64,000 nt of DNA from Theocolax elegans (GCA_026168455.1 CM047431.1:42751966-42815965); one strand, 5' to 3'; counted from the stretch's first letter, positions 24,957 through 38,883 are shown. Numbers and translations: made by a program. The notes: generated by a model from the letters alone, not told the origin.

Positions 24957-27048
24957 CTTACCTAGAATTAGCTAAATTATTTATATTTATGGGATGGAAA
25001 ATGTAAATAACATTTTTTAAAAATAATTTATCTTAATATCCACGTGGAAAATCGTAACAATTTTTGGAGTAGTAGTTATGTAGTGTAGAAATATGTATTA
25101 AATGTATTAAAAGTATATACAGTTTTCATCTGCTGATTCGACATGATAAAATCATAAATAACTTATTTAGTACTTATGTCTTTCTGTAAAAAGTGTGAAT
25201 ATTGTAACTATTTTCAAACGTAGGTATGATATTGGCTAAGAAGTTGCTAAAACGTTGCTCTTGCACTCCTTTGTGTTCCGAAAATACAAGAGGACATATC
25301 CCACGTTATGTATAAACGACAAGAGAACGTTATCATAACGTTATGCGTCACCCTGATGAAAAGTGGATTAAAGGTTAAAATACTAAATTAATAATGGTTT
25401 ATTTCAAATAATTTATTAACAAATGTTATTAATTTTGATATTACATTGTAAAGAACATCAATTTTTACAAACATTCTATACACAGAGAAAATTAGTATAA
25501 GAAAAATTATTATAACCTACCATACTTTGAACTTTCAATATATTATAAATTACTAAATATGTTTATAGCAAAATTGTAAATTTGAAAATTCACAAAGTTA
25601 CATATTAAAATTAACTTTTTAAATTACAAAATTATTATTTTTAATACAATATTAAAGTTTTGTTTTGCATAACAATTGATCAAATTAATAATAAAACATG
25701 ATAATGTTAAATGTAAATAAATACACATATATAATGTTATTATTACAAATTTTATATATTGATTTACAGTCATGTTTAGATATATAAGAATAACCATAAC
25801 AACCAATAGCAAAATTATTTATATTATCTTCATACAGCTTATCCCAAGTGAAATCGTTTTTATTATACATTTTAAATGCTTGCAAATGAGTGTTATGAAA
25901 ACATAATTCGAATTTTCAAATATTACTTCCCAAACTATTTGGAATAACGGGCCAGAAGAGGTACTTTATTACAAAAAACTTATTTCCGGGTTTCCATAGT
26001 TTGATATACAAGATAATGTATTCACTAAATGCTTACTCGCGATCGCGCCATACACTTTTTTGGATAATACCTGTGACACTTCAAGCGCGTATTCGTTGCT
26101 ATAGTAACTCATACCAAAGCGTACTAATGATTATAATAATTGTTACTATGTTACAAAATAAGTCTTACATTATATTCAAATAAAAATTACACAAACTTTT
26201 TTAAAAAATAAATATATATATATATATATATTTCTTGTAATGTAACATAGTAATTTGAATTATATGCTATAATAAATTTTATAATTAGTTGATATAAAAA
26301 TTGTAAAGAATATATTAATAATTAATAAGTTCATTATAAAAATTAGTTTAAAAGAAGTATGTCTCACCAATATCATGCATTATAGTAATTTTTGCTAAAT
26401 TTATAATAAATTTTCCTATGACACTTTTCTCAAAATACTAGTTTATAAACTTAATAAGGTATATAATCTTCCTTAAAATTAAATAATAATTAATGTTTTA
26501 AAGCTTCTTATACCCTGCTACCAATTCAGGTTCAAGTTTATTATTCGTTAACATTTCTAGCATGGTATGAATATACAACATTCAATAATATTTACGTATA
26601 GTAAAAAGTTATTTTTATGTATTTGTGAATATCGGAAGAGAATTATGATAACATAAGGAAATACCCCCATAGTGTTTTACTATATCGTCATATATAGTAT
26701 TATCTACACACACAAGTTTTTTCAATGTGCTAACGCGTTTTAAATAATATTTAAAGAAATCTTATTTTTTTATAAATATATTATTCTTGTTTTCGAGTTT
26801 ATCGTGATCATGTGTCACTAGGTAGGGGCTGGTACTGACGAATATCAACAACATAAATTACCAAATTTCCAATAACAAATCGTTTTATTCGATAAAAATT
26901 GTAGATAATATTCTAGCAGAGTAGTAGGATAATAAAGAACTACTTGACTATTTTCTATTTTACAGTTTTTGTATTAAAATTTTTAGTATAAATATTATGG
27001 TATAACAATTATTAGTATTTAGTACATTAAATTATTTATACATTAAAT
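24957..27048. other. Very AT-rich non-coding DNA
   Basis: No exon, RNA gene or paired repeat was found, apart from a short TA run at 26212-26230. Confidence 0.55.
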
Positions 27049-27220
27049 CCCTGGTAGAAAATAGCGCAGATTCTGACCAGAATTTCTGGTCAACACATGT
27101 TAAATTGGTGTATATCTAGAAAATCTACAAATTTTCTGAAAAGGATTTCTAACAATATCTTATTTTCAAAAATTTTTACCAGAAATTCTGACCAGAAATA
27201 GGCTCAATTTTCTACCAGGG
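27049..27220 (-). mobile_element. 172-bp MITE, copy 2 (inverted)
   Basis: The same termini and length as 24485-24656 on the other strand. The two copies could pair in one transcript across 2.4 kb. Confidence 0.85.
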
Positions 27221-30200
27221 ATAATGCTATCATTGTAAGAATCAATCCTTAAGTAAAATTACGAGCGAGTCGGATGGTCATCTATACTATTTCGATACCT
27301 TACTAATACTAAGCTTCCTCAATATCTAAAAACTCTGAAAATTTTCAGAAAACTTGTTTACCTCTTTACTATAAACCTACTAACCCTTTCTCGTTTAATA
27401 TAAAATATCGGAATTTTTAGTTTTGACTAATTAAAAAATTACCAGGTGGATTTTAATCCATTTTAAGAATTCACTCTCAACCGACAAATCGTGCATGCTG
27501 GAGAAACTGCAAAAAATTGTAAAACAAAAAGTTAAACAAAAATCATAAAAAAAAAGTAATTCATATTAAAAATTATTAAAAAATAATTCTTGTGAGATAC
27601 TTATATATTTATAGATTCTGTCGAAAACTATAAATAAATGTTTTACAAAATCTTTAAATGTAAAAAAATATGCGGATGATTATATCACCTACAAAACCCC
27701 AAAAAAGGCTTTAATTAGATTAAATGAAATCAGTCTAGTGGACAATGTTTATCCGTGAATTTTCGTTTACGCGCCCTTTCTATTTCCAGCCTTTCGATCA
27801 CAGGTAATAATAATAAATATATGCATGTCTCATTTTGTATTCATGGATATACCTAGATTATTTATATATAATGGACTGGAAATAAACGCTTAGAATTTTA
27901 TAACTAATGCCTTTTTTAAATTATTTCTTAATTTATACAATCTATGTTAAAACAACCCTATATGTACAAAAGCAAACGATTTTTGTTAGTTAACGCGTTA
28001 CTCAAATGCGAGTATATATTTTTGGCTAATATCGAAGTAATAAAAACTTATTAATAATATCTTTAATAATGATTATAGGTATAGAATATGTTTACGTCCA
28101 GGAATAAAATTATTTTTTATTGTTAGTAATAAAATAATGATAATACGTTTTCAATTCCAAAATTAACGAAAAATTAGCCAACGTATCGCTAGCGTTTTTA
28201 CCAGGGGAAAAAAAAGAGTAAAATAAAGTGAATCGATAGTCCTTTGGTAGAATTGAAGAATAATCCGAATAAACCAAATGTATATGTGTAACGAATGGAG
28301 ATATAGCTAAGCATTATTTTAACGACAAGGTTAATCCACGCAATTACAGAAGCTACCCTAACCCCATTACGATTCGCCAAGTCAGAGAAAATTCGGCGAA
28401 ACCTTCCGACACCTGCGACGCACCTGCACTATCCCGAAACCGGACGCGCCCGTTATTAATCCACCCCCTCATCCCCCTTCATCCCCAAACTAGGAGTATT
28501 CCTCTCTACCCCTCTCCCTCCCTCCGCGTTTGTAAATTAAGCGCGTTATTTATCAACCCGGGAATTCCAACGTGCCGGGCGTGCGCGCGTGTAATTCAAC
28601 GCTACGAAATTAAGGGCGGCGACTGCTACGCTCTCCTCTCCGTTTCTTCGGTTTGCTTTTTTTTCCTCTCCTCCTTCATCCTCTATACCCTCGCGTTATA
28701 CATGTGTACTTTCGTTTTATTTTTTAGTTTCACTGATGCTGTCTTTTCATTTAACTTTTCGCGCCCGCGCGAATATTAATGCGGAGGTTTAACTCGTTTT
28801 CTCTTTTATTTTCGTTGAATAAACGTGACGGATTTTACTTTGATCAATTTGTTTCACGATGTCAAATGTATACACACTTGATTTTCTACGGGGAAGATTA
28901 ATTAAAAAGCCTCGGAGTGTCGTTGATTCAAGTATTAGCATTCGTTTTATTTTTTTCTTTTTTTTTTTAATGATAATTTTATTTGTTTATTGAGGTATTG
29001 CTATATAGAAGGTTAAAGCGAAATTGAGAATGATGAATTACTATAGAGGTTAGGCGTGTTTAGTTCCTTCGTGTTTCACGTTAGTACATACATATACCTT
29101 CGATGAAAAGCTCGTCAGGATTTACTCTCGAACTTCCAGTGCCAAGATATTGAGGTAGAATATTCGTAATATTCATTCAATTGGAATTTCTGATATATAT
29201 ATACACACATATATATATACGTACATACACACGTATAGACTCTTTTTTCGATTTAATATTTTATCTTGAATTACATTTGATTGATTCTCACATTTTAGTT
29301 CGATAAGTTCATCATAACGTGCGGGAAACACGAGTTTTTTATTAATACTATTTTACCTTTTTTACATTAATAAAATTTATTTATTATCTTATTTATCATC
29401 CAATCGTTTCGTACAGTTTTTCGAGAAGAACAAAAAAGTTCAAAATTAAAAAATCATCTGCTTCCTAGTGCTAATCTCGTGGGATTTAACATTTAGTAGT
29501 TCGAAAAATAGCAAACGAAAATTAATGATTGATAATGCACATGTATATATAGATAAGAGATATTTGTTCCTTACGTGGTTATCGAATGAAGTTGTTGAAA
29601 ATTTCATTCGCGTTGTTTTATTCGATTGCTCGAGAGAAAAAAAAAGAGAAAAAAAGAAAACAAATAAAGAGTACACGGAAAATAAGATTATAAATCTAAA
29701 ATATGAAACTCGAAGGTTAAAGGTTCCTTCGCGAGTTTACTGAAAAATCCAACCATCACGCTATTAAATGAAAATACATTACCCTTTGATGTGCAATGAT
29801 GCTTTTAAACATCGTGCTGGTTTTATTTTCATCCTTTTTTTACAGCTTCCTCCAACGAAAAAAAAAAAATAGAAAAATACAATTGAGTACGGAAAATGTT
29901 ATTTTATACTTAAAACTATGATACAGTGTAACGGGGATTTACATAGTTCAATTAATAATAAATGTCACAAAGGATATTAACGACCGCATGAAAAATTCAT
30001 GATCTATTATGATAAAACTAGAGAATACATACTTCAAGGGATATTCGTTTACGGACTCTGATTTTACATAAATTATTAGTTTAAATTTTTTTTTTCTTTT
30101 TTAATGTACATCTTCGAGCGATAACGCGTATTTAAATTTATTTCGACAAAAAAGGGAAACGAGTAATTAAGAAAGAAAAAAAAACGTGTCAAGATCGGTC

Positions 30201-31597
30201 GATATATCTCCATATCTTTGAGAGTTCACCCTCGAAAATTTGCCGTCGAGGTATACGAAATATAAACTCTCTAAACGAGGCTAACGATTAATTTTTCATT
30301 CGATTAGATCCGAAAGTTATCGAGAAATATCGATGGGTAGGAGTAAGACGACACCGATTATAACCGAGCAATCTCCGTCGTTCTAATGAATTTAAACTCC
30401 CTTTCCCCAGGTCTCGTAGTAGGAAAATCGAAGGGGGTAAGAAAGAGAGTTGGAAAATGTCGATCCGCGGCGTCGATTTCCATTCGCCGACTACTAATCC
30501 TTATCCGCCGTCGAAAATTACCAAAGGCGGGGGAGAGAGAGAGAGAGAGAGCGAGAGTGAGAGAGAGGGGGGGCAGACCGGTTGAATCTTTAATTTCCGG
30601 GTACGTGAATTTTTCCCATCCTCTTATTCTGGTCGTCCTCTATCTTCGAGAGGTGATAATGGGTTTTCGTTACAAGGTCAAGGCTCACCCGATGTCGCTT
30701 GCAATTTCCGGCTAGCATGCGCCCAACGGTTACGCGCGCGTAATGGCGCACTGGAATGGAGGTGTTAAGTCTATTAGGGAACGCGCGGGGATAATGGAAA
30801 ACGACGTCGGGGATTATGCATGGCGATGGGAGTTTGTTTTCCATCACAAGACAATCCGCTTATCATATTTTTTTTCTTTCTCCACCATCCCCTATTCCGA
30901 GCTCCTTTCTTCTTCTTCTCGAGCTAATAAGACCTTTACATTTTACTTTGGAACTATATGTGTACGTAAAAGTTTGGTATGCGTACGTACACTTGAAAAT
31001 TTGTGGTTTAATGGTTGTTTGACTTCTCGTTTTTACGTATCGTGCTCGGTGTGCGACTTGTGTGTCTACTTGTTCTAACCGAAAATTAATTAACGGAGCC
31101 TTACATTTTTCATAAGGTTTATTTGGAATTTTAAGAAAAAATTATTGTTATGTTATTATTATTTTACGTTACACTTACAATTTCAATTGCAATAATTATG
31201 ACGATTGCAAACTTTTTCTTTTTTATTGAAGGAACTCGAATCTCTGCTAAACTATATTGCTAAGTAATAATGTTAAATTTTGAAATATCATGCCATCGTT
31301 TCATCTTCTATTTGAGTATTATCTATCACTATAGTGATTTTTAAAAAAAACTATCAATGTACTCACAACTGACATTGAAAGGAAATATGAATATTAGTTT
31401 TTACAAACTGAACAGTCGAATTTCCTTTCACAATCATTTTTAAATGAATTAATATTTTTGAAGATGTTTTAGTTTTTCATATAACTTACCACACTATTTT
31501 ATTAAATTAACATTATTTGGCTTTATTCGATCGGTCGATATAAAATATCAGTATCTCATCCCGTTGAATGTATTAAAAAAACTTTTCAAACCATTGA
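27221..31597. other. Non-coding with two GC-richer patches
   Basis: Patches at about 28380-28680 and 30180-30860 are CpG-bearing and far less AT-rich than their flanks. Frames of 60-111 residues in them show no recognised domain. A GA run sits at 30532-30568. They may be regulatory DNA of the gene whose last exon is at 32695; this is inference from position and composition only. Confidence 0.4.
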
Positions 31598-31945
31598 ATG
31601 AATATTTTTTTGGAATACCACATTTTTTTGGTATTGACTATTCGAAAAAAATCATTCAATGAATGCTTTTTCGAACTGGTTTTCCAGTCGATGTATGGAA
31701 TAGTTTTACTAGTGTTAGGAGATGAATTGCATGTACTTATTAATAAAATATGCTCACTACAAAAAAGAAGTATGAAACATTATTTAATAATTTTTGTCAA
31801 ATATTTGATTCTCATACTGACTATTTGAAAGAACTATCCGACGGTAGCTTTTATTCTTATCTATTCAGAAAATGTATTCGACTAATAAGTTTTTCGAATA
31901 CTTTATCTATTTATATTCTCAATGTTTCTCAAAAACTTTGACAGT
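31598..31945 (+). pseudogene. Possible transposase-like ORF relic
   Basis: Overlapping frames (31598-31828 and 31750-31941) suggest a frameshifted old coding stretch. The second holds YLKELSDGSFYSYLF and NTLSIYILNV. From memory these recall the LSDG..Y and LSI.LN blocks of large cut-and-paste transposase-like proteins in insect and fish genomes. Too short and eroded to assign a superfamily. Confidence 0.3.
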
Positions 31946-32020
31946 TGATAGCAGATTAGCCAAGTGTTCGAAAAATATTACGCTTGAATAATAGTTGCCC
32001 AAGTCTGTTAAATATTAATT

Positions 32021-32422
32021 GGATCTTATTCGGAATTCGACCCCCAAAAATATCATGTTTTTTTAATCTAATTGATTAAAAGGTGCATAAAATAACTTTC
32101 TAATTAATTTTTTTTTGTGGAGAAATGTGTTTCCGATCAATTTTTAGCAAAAAATAATTTTTATTCCACGATTTATTTTACCGTTTTCATTACACTGTAG
32201 TTTCAACTTGCTTTTGCATCCGTCCAATAACCCAAATATGCATAAACCCGTTTATCGGGCTGAACTTGCTTTTGGGTTAAGCGAACTACAAATCATTAAA
32301 AACGACCGAAAACACATTTCTCCACTAAAAAAAAGTATTTAGAAACTTATTTTATTGATTTTTTAATCGGTTGGGTTAAAAAAACATGATTTTTTGGGGG
32401 AGTCAAATTCCGAATAAGCACC
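32021..32422. mobile_element. hAT-type MITE with 8-bp target duplication
   Basis: The inverted termini share CTTATTCGGAATT, a GAC.CCCC block and a run ending in ACATGATTTTTT-like sequence over about 100 bp. The identical 8-mer TATTAATT flanks both ends (32013-32020 and 32423-32430). An 8-bp duplication is typical of hAT elements, and its central TA fits the Buster-type preference. No transposase. It lies 272 bp upstream of the terminal exon, so probably in that gene's last intron. Confidence 0.8.
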
Positions 32423-32694
32423 TATTAATTTGCCTGTAGTAAGTTGTTACGATACAACATAATAATCTTTAAAAATTATATTCAATAACATTGTAATTTT
32501 TCCTACAATTAAACTACAACTAACTGTTTGTACCACTTGAACCTTAATAATTGGTTGAATACCATAAAAAATAAACGTATTTTGATAAAAATGTATAATG
32601 TCGCCGCTAGATGGCGCTCCCCCTCTCGCAAGCGACGAATTAACATTCTTGATGAAACTTGTAGTTAACGATGTGTTCTTTGTATGATCAACAG

Positions 32695-32889
32695 GAGGAG
32701 TGCGCATCGATGCTGCAGGATCTCAGCGAGAAAATAAACAATAGGCACCAAGAGGTCCATACGCACCCTCTTCTCTCGATCTTCAAAATGGCCGAAGTCG
32801 AGATAAAATTGCCGCGTACGAGTGGCGTCTCGGCGCTGTCTTCCAGTCTCCTTCTCGTCGCTCTTCTCGTTTTAGCCGTTACCTCGTGA
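32695..32889 (+). CDS. Terminal exon of a probable GPI-anchored protein
   Basis: The open frame runs through a plausible acceptor (CAACAG, ending at 32694) to TGA at 32887-32889, about 64 residues. It opens EECASMLQDLSEKINNRH, a charged, helix-prone stretch with one cysteine, and ends LPRTSGVSALSSSL followed by LLVALLVLAV and TS at the stop. A C-terminal hydrophobic stretch after small residues with no cytoplasmic tail is the layout of a GPI-anchor signal; a tail-less membrane segment is the alternative. I do not recognise the family. Upstream exons are not visible within 32 kb, implying a large intron or exons outside the window. The phase-0 start assumes the CAG acceptor; a second AG three bases on would drop one residue. 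Confidence 0.6.
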   Translation, partial: EECASMLQDLSEKINNRHQEVHTHPLLSIFKMAEVEIKLPRTSGVSALSSSLLLVALLVLAVTS

Positions 32890-33835
32890 CCGTGCGACAC
32901 GTCCGCATAAGAGCAACAACACGAAGAACATGAAGAATACCGCAACAACGGACCCAACCACACATTAGCACTGCTGCACATATATAAGTTCTATAAAATG
33001 TCGTACGCTGGACTACGCACGCGTGCGCCTACGTCTGTATATACGTTAAGCTTTATTATACATATATATAAATATATACATATAATGAACGTATAAATAT
33101 ATAAATATATGTACGAGACGGGGGTAATGACATTTGAGACCGGCGAGACTGTTTGTATATATACGATATTAAACAAAAAACAAAAAGAAGAAGAAAGAAA
33201 GAAAGAAACAAACGAAAATGAGACAAAGGATGATTAACCGTTATAGATATATATGTATATATATATCTCATGGTAATGACGTACGTTCGATCCCTTAGCG
33301 AAGAATTTTCTAGGTTAGGTAGAACGCGAAGCGCGTCTGTCCGTTTGTCTGTCGTCTGTATGAACCACCCTTCTCATCCACCCGTTCCCTCCCCCTAGCT
33401 CCTTACCATGCGGCGATGTTATACGACGATTTAGATTTTTAACGTTGGCAGCCTAATTAATGCTACGCACTTGAATATGTATATTGAGTCTGTGTGACGG
33501 TTTCTTTTTTGTGTTAGATCAATTTTATTGTATGATCCTTGATGACGATGATGATGATGATGCCTATACTTACTGGATGGTACAAATTTGTATTTTAAAA
33601 TGTTTAGGTTAGGTTGCCAATCGGATTGTTACATAAATATATACCCACATATATATATATAGTATATATATATATATGTGTCAGTATTAAAGTTCCTTTC
33701 GATCGAGAAAATGAGCTTAAACACGTTATATCATTTATATTGTTTTTAGAATTCTTCGTACGAAAGGGTTTGAACGTCCCGGCGTTTTACAAATGTAATA
33801 TACGTTGTTTATTTTGTACATGTTAGCGGGAAAAC

Positions 33836-33841
33836 AATAAA
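33836..33841 (+). terminator. Candidate proximal poly(A) signal
   Basis: AATAAA about 950 bases after the stop codon, followed 35 bases later by a T-rich run (33870-33890). Confidence 0.45.
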
Positions 33842-34544
33842 AAAGAATATATCGACGATGCAGTCTAACCTAATTTTTTTTTTTTTTTTTGGAACATTGA
33901 AAAAGGAAAAGAGAATTCGGTATTTTTATATACATACAAACGAGATCAATTTATTTCTTTCGTTGCGGTAGAAAAATTATCTCGACAGTTTGGAACTTCG
34001 AATGTGAATAAGAAAAATCAGATAGTCTCAACGCGATAAAAATTACATAAAATTCGTTATACCGATCTGATATATTCATTATCTGAATTCCTCAACGATT
34101 TTAGTGGGTTGACGTTACCGATCGAACCGCGTGAAAAAAAAAATGTATAGAAAAACATCACGAATTTAAAAAAAATATAATCTCGCTAATCGCTAATCGA
34201 ATTTACACTGATTAAAGTTGCAAAAATAAAAATTATAACGTTAAAATTGCGTTTTCACGTTGCAATGTAATTGTAACGTTGTTTACCACAAATTTACAAA
34301 ATTCGAACTAAATTCGTTTGGCAAGTGTTTCGCCGCTAAATTTTTTTTACTACACTGTTGAATATGAAGAGTCAACCGTTACAAAAAAAAAACAGAAGTG
34401 AACGTTATGCACTGTTGGAATCTTCTGAAAATAAACCAAAAAAATGGTATCAATACGTATACATATATATGTATATATTCTATAGTTTACGTATGCGTCT
34501 TTCTCGAAAACTAACCAAGCGACTGAGGTTTGACTGTAGACGTT

Positions 34545-34545
34545 G

Positions 34546-34596
<51 letters not shown>

Positions 34597-34622
34597 TATA
34601 TACACACATATGTATACATAAA
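34545..34622 (+). repeat. (TA)n microsatellite
   Basis: A TA run of more than 40 bp continuing into TA/CA mixtures. Confidence 0.9.
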
Positions 34623-35784
34623 TATATGTATAACCACGCATGTTCGAACGACATGTCAACGACGAAGCACTCGAAACGTCGTCGTTGTCGTCGTTGTGGC
34701 CGTTGCTTCGAGAAAATTCGCGTTTCCTCAGCTTCTCGTTATTTTTCCTTTTCGCTGCTCCAACGTTTGATCGCGACTGTGTGAATAGATGCGTGCGTAT
34801 ATTCATTCTTATTTTTTTTTTATTTCGAACCTCTTTGTTCCAATCGCTCGCGATGTCGCTTCGTAGTGGGGAATAAAAAAAAAGAAGACAAGATAAGATA
34901 TAATTAATTCCAGCGGCCTTCTTATTTTCCATTTATCGTTTATAGGTATATATAGCAGTCTTCCGATGAGGCGACGTCGCGAACGTGCAAGGACAACCCT
35001 GCGAATTATTATTGTTATTATTATTATTATTATTATTATTAATACGAATAGGATATAAAACGATAATAACCCCAGTGCAAGAATAAAAGAGGCAAACAAC
35101 AAATTAAATTCTGGTCGATGTCTGCTCGTGAATCTTGGCAACGTAATTATTAATTATTATTACTATCGAACGGTCATCTCAACGTATATATACGTATACA
35201 CGGTTATCGATCTGCATCTTTTTGAATACGGTTGACATTTTTGGCGGCCTAATCAAGATTCAGATCGAATCCGTCTTTAAAATAAATTCGAATCAAGATA
35301 CACAAAAAAGGTATACCGTTACAATGTTGCAATCACTCGCTGTCAAATGTTCTTACGGTAATAAAAAATTCCCTTCGATTACGCTTCGATCACGATCAGA
35401 GTATCGCCAGATTCCAGCGAGAGAAGCGATGCGCGTTTTACATGGGAACAGTAACGATTATATAGTTATAACGATAAGAATGCGTGAGAACAAAAATAAA
35501 GACAAAAAAAAAATACGACGAGGACGAAAAATCGTGAAAAAAAAAAGAAGAAAAAGAGGAAGAAGGAGAGGAAGAATAATAAGATATAGAAGCAGAATAT
35601 GGAGAACAAAAAAGATACAGATTCCGGGAGACGCTCGAGGACGTGTTAGCTTGTATAAACCAGACGCGAGGGTACGTCTCCATTATTTTTGGTACAATCC
35701 CGTTCTCGTCCCCTATTTCCGTTCTCCTCGGTCTCGCGTCTCTCGCAATTTGTCGCGAGCACTTGTCGCCGGGACACAAAACGA

Positions 35785-35892
35785 AATATATATATATATA
35801 AATATACATACATATACATATACATATAGATACACCCACACCCACACCCACACACACACACACACACACCCACCCACACATATATATTATAC
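35785..35892 (+). repeat. TA/CA/CCCACA compound microsatellite
   Basis: TA units pass into TACATA, then CACCCA and CA units, ending in a short TA run. Confidence 0.9.
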
Positions 35893-36407
35893 ATAGCGAG
35901 AGGGAAAAAAATATAAATAAGCTCTAGCTTTACATATCTATTGCTGTATCTGTCTCCCTCTCTCCCTCTATCTCTCTCTCTCTCTCTCTCTCACTCTCTT
36001 TCGCTCTGTCAGCGGATCGGACCATTTATTAGGTGTTTGTTAAAGAGTGTGCGTGTACAGAGGGTGTGCAAGGAAGAATACAAGAAAAAATAAAATAAAA
36101 ATAAAAATATATAACGAAGAAACTTTTGTATAGCGCATGTTTTAGGAGTCGCCAACGTCGTTGGGGGAGGAGGGGTGGGAAGGGGAGGAAAGAGGGAGGA
36201 GGGGGGGGGGTAAGAGGGGCTTATTATATAACGATGCACGATGTACATTAATCACACTCGCGTAATCGCATGGTAAGTTGCTGCTATACATATATATATA
36301 TATATACATGTATAAATAACACGTGAAATTTGGACGCGATGAATGTATGGGATGTATACGTTATGTTATATACTTGCGTTCACACTTTTTTCGTGGATTG
36401 CTGCGGA

Positions 36408-36413
36408 AATAAA
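36408..36413 (+). terminator. Candidate intermediate poly(A) signal
   Basis: AATAAA after a GC-richer stretch. Downstream DNA is more AT-rich. Confidence 0.3.
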
Positions 36414-38084
36414 AACTTCTAATTGATACACATTTTACATTTGCGGAATAAGTACGTGTATCGGAAGTATTTTTTATTTTTATTCATTTTTTTTAAAAGT
36501 TGTATTTTAAGACAATTAAAAGTTCATCTCCTCGACTCTCACATACGGAACTTACATCTTCGTTTACCTTAAACAAAAAATAGCTCGAAACTCAGTAAGA
36601 TTCTGATTTTTATATTAAATCGTTCTTATTGAATCGACGTTATTTAATAATTATAAAACGTAATCCTATAATTTTAACCAAAAAATTCAATTTGTTTAGA
36701 AAGAATTTATCATTTCCATAAACGACCAGGGTGAAATTGATTCACCTATACAGTTTGAATAATTAGAAGTTTGTATTTCCTATCGGTACGAATAGGAAGA
36801 AAAAAGGAATATTAATGGCACAGGCTCGTCATTCAACTCTGGGGATACAAAACACAAATTGAATAACGGAGTTCATAAAATTTTGTATACGCTAAAGCTT
36901 TTTCCACCTTGACTAAATTAAAATCCACTCTTTTCTTCTTCGATCTCTCTTTATATCTATCTCTTTTTATCTCTCTCTCTCTCTCTTTCACTACCTCTTT
37001 CTCAAATACTTTCAATAAACAATTTCAATATGAATCAATCGATAAAATATATCGAAAAGACTTGTTTAGCTTAAACAAGAAAATTGTAATATATATAGCA
37101 ACGAACTAGGTACTGTATACATTTCGTTCGGAAACGTTTTCGTGTATCTTTAAAAAGAAAAAAAATGAATTTTAACGATCTCAACTTACAACTTCTCCGT
37201 CCTTTATCGAATTAACGTAGTTTTTGAACGTTAAGTCGTTACACGCGTTTATTTCTACGTTTCAAACGCGACTGTTCATATTTTTTACGTAAAATTTTCG
37301 GCGTTTCCGGTACGCAATTGTTGACAAACGTTTAATTTCAACATCGCATATTTACTATTCAAATATTTGCTATTTGAAATAGTTTACAAAAATTTGAAAG
37401 GTAAACGTTGACCGCGGCATTAAAGTTAAATTTGTCATTGAACAAATTGTTGAATAATCCATTTCGCTACGAATGTTTAAACTTGAATATTATTAACGCT
37501 AATATACGTGCCTGATAAAAAGTGCAATTACGCACTGACTATAGTTTTCTTTTTCCTAGTATACTCGTTGTACACTCAAAGTATCGTTTCGTCTACACTG
37601 ATAAAAATGTTGAATACAATTTTTAACAATCTAGGTAATCCGATAAATTGATAATCTTCCAGTATGTGCATTTCTTTACGTTTCGTTGAATTAGGACTTT
37701 GCAAATTTACTTAAAACTAAAGAAAAAAAACGAGTTCCCATTTTTTTTTCATACACAAATTCTTTCCATGCACATTTGACATATGAATTCGTTGCTTCGA
37801 TTTGAATAAGGAAAAAGTATGCGACCTAACTCTGCTTTACATATCTAAACATACCGAACTTACTGCACCATTATTTTATTATATTATCGCAATATTGAAA
37901 TTTAAATACTCCGTCAGTAATATTATTGCAATATTTTGTAACATTATGCATTATTCAGCAATATTGCAGCAGTGTTTTTACGATTCATTACAACTTGGTA
38001 AATATTAGGATGAATTCAATGAAAGTCCACATTTTAAAAAATATTTCAAGTATAGTTTTCAACTACGATAAAATTATTTAACCA

Positions 38085-38380
38085 CTTATTTCATTATGTC
38101 CCGATATTGCTATGATAAAATAACCGGATGGAAATTACAATATTGTTGTTAAATATTGCTTCTAGATATATAATCAAAAAAATGTTTTGTCATTTGATTT
38201 AATATATCATTATATCCACTGATATCACTACGACGTAACAATCAGATAATATGCTACAATATTGCTGCACAATACCCGGATAAAATTTTAAAGCTACGCA
38301 CTTTGATATTTTATTTAATATTTCATTATAAAATCATCCCGCGATATCGTCACGATACAGCAATCGGGTAATCCAATACA
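38085..38380 (+). repeat. Degenerate ~115-bp tandem repeat
   Basis: Three related units are anchored by TTTCATTATGTCCCGATATT (38090), ATATCATTATATCCACTGAT (38202) and TTTCATTATAAAATCATCCC (38322). Each is followed by ACGA/ATGA, then a C/TAA-rich block and CGG/CAGATAAT. TATTGC/GCAATA recurs through and before them (from about 37880). Confidence 0.5.
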
Positions 38381-38644
38381 ATACTTTTGTTAAACGCGTC
38401 CGTATTCTTTAGCATCAGCGTTCTAGTATTACAGAGACAGTTTCTAACATATTTTCGCGAGCGCAACATGGGGGAAAAAAAGCAAAATCCTAATTCAACA
38501 GTAGCGTATATCCACCGCGAATCCTATGAAATCCCACATGGGCGACCAAACGAAAAAAAAAACGAATCTGGGGAAAAGAAAAAACAAAGGAAAAAGAGGG
38601 AGACGTATATAAAAATATTTTCTCGGATTGTACGAAGGCAAAAA

Positions 38645-38671
38645 GGCGTTCACCGCGCGCGCGCGCGCGCA
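38645..38671 (+). repeat. (CG)n run
   Basis: An alternating CG run of about 20 bases, unusual in this AT-rich window and potentially Z-DNA-forming. Confidence 0.8.
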
Positions 38672-38883
38672 TGTGACATTGACATTGAAAAGCGGGGAAC
38701 GCGAAAACTCGAGATGGACGAGCCTGAGCCGGGTGCATTTGCCTACACTCACCCCGCACGAATCTCATCCCGGTCGAATGTGACGCGGCTATCGGAAAAG
38801 CAATATTGTACAAAGTTTACGATCCGCTCCGACCCGAGATAACAAATGTAAATTTAACGACGCACACACGTACACGTATATAC

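Noticed and set aside
35222..35896. 224-residue open frame, the longest in the window
   Set aside because: It is a lysine/arginine-rich translation of A/G-rich DNA running into a TA/CA microsatellite, with no domain and a competing 147-residue frame on the other strand.
38387..38842. 151-residue open frame
   Set aside because: Low-complexity basic content from A/G-rich DNA plus a CG run, with competing antisense frames and no splice or family support.
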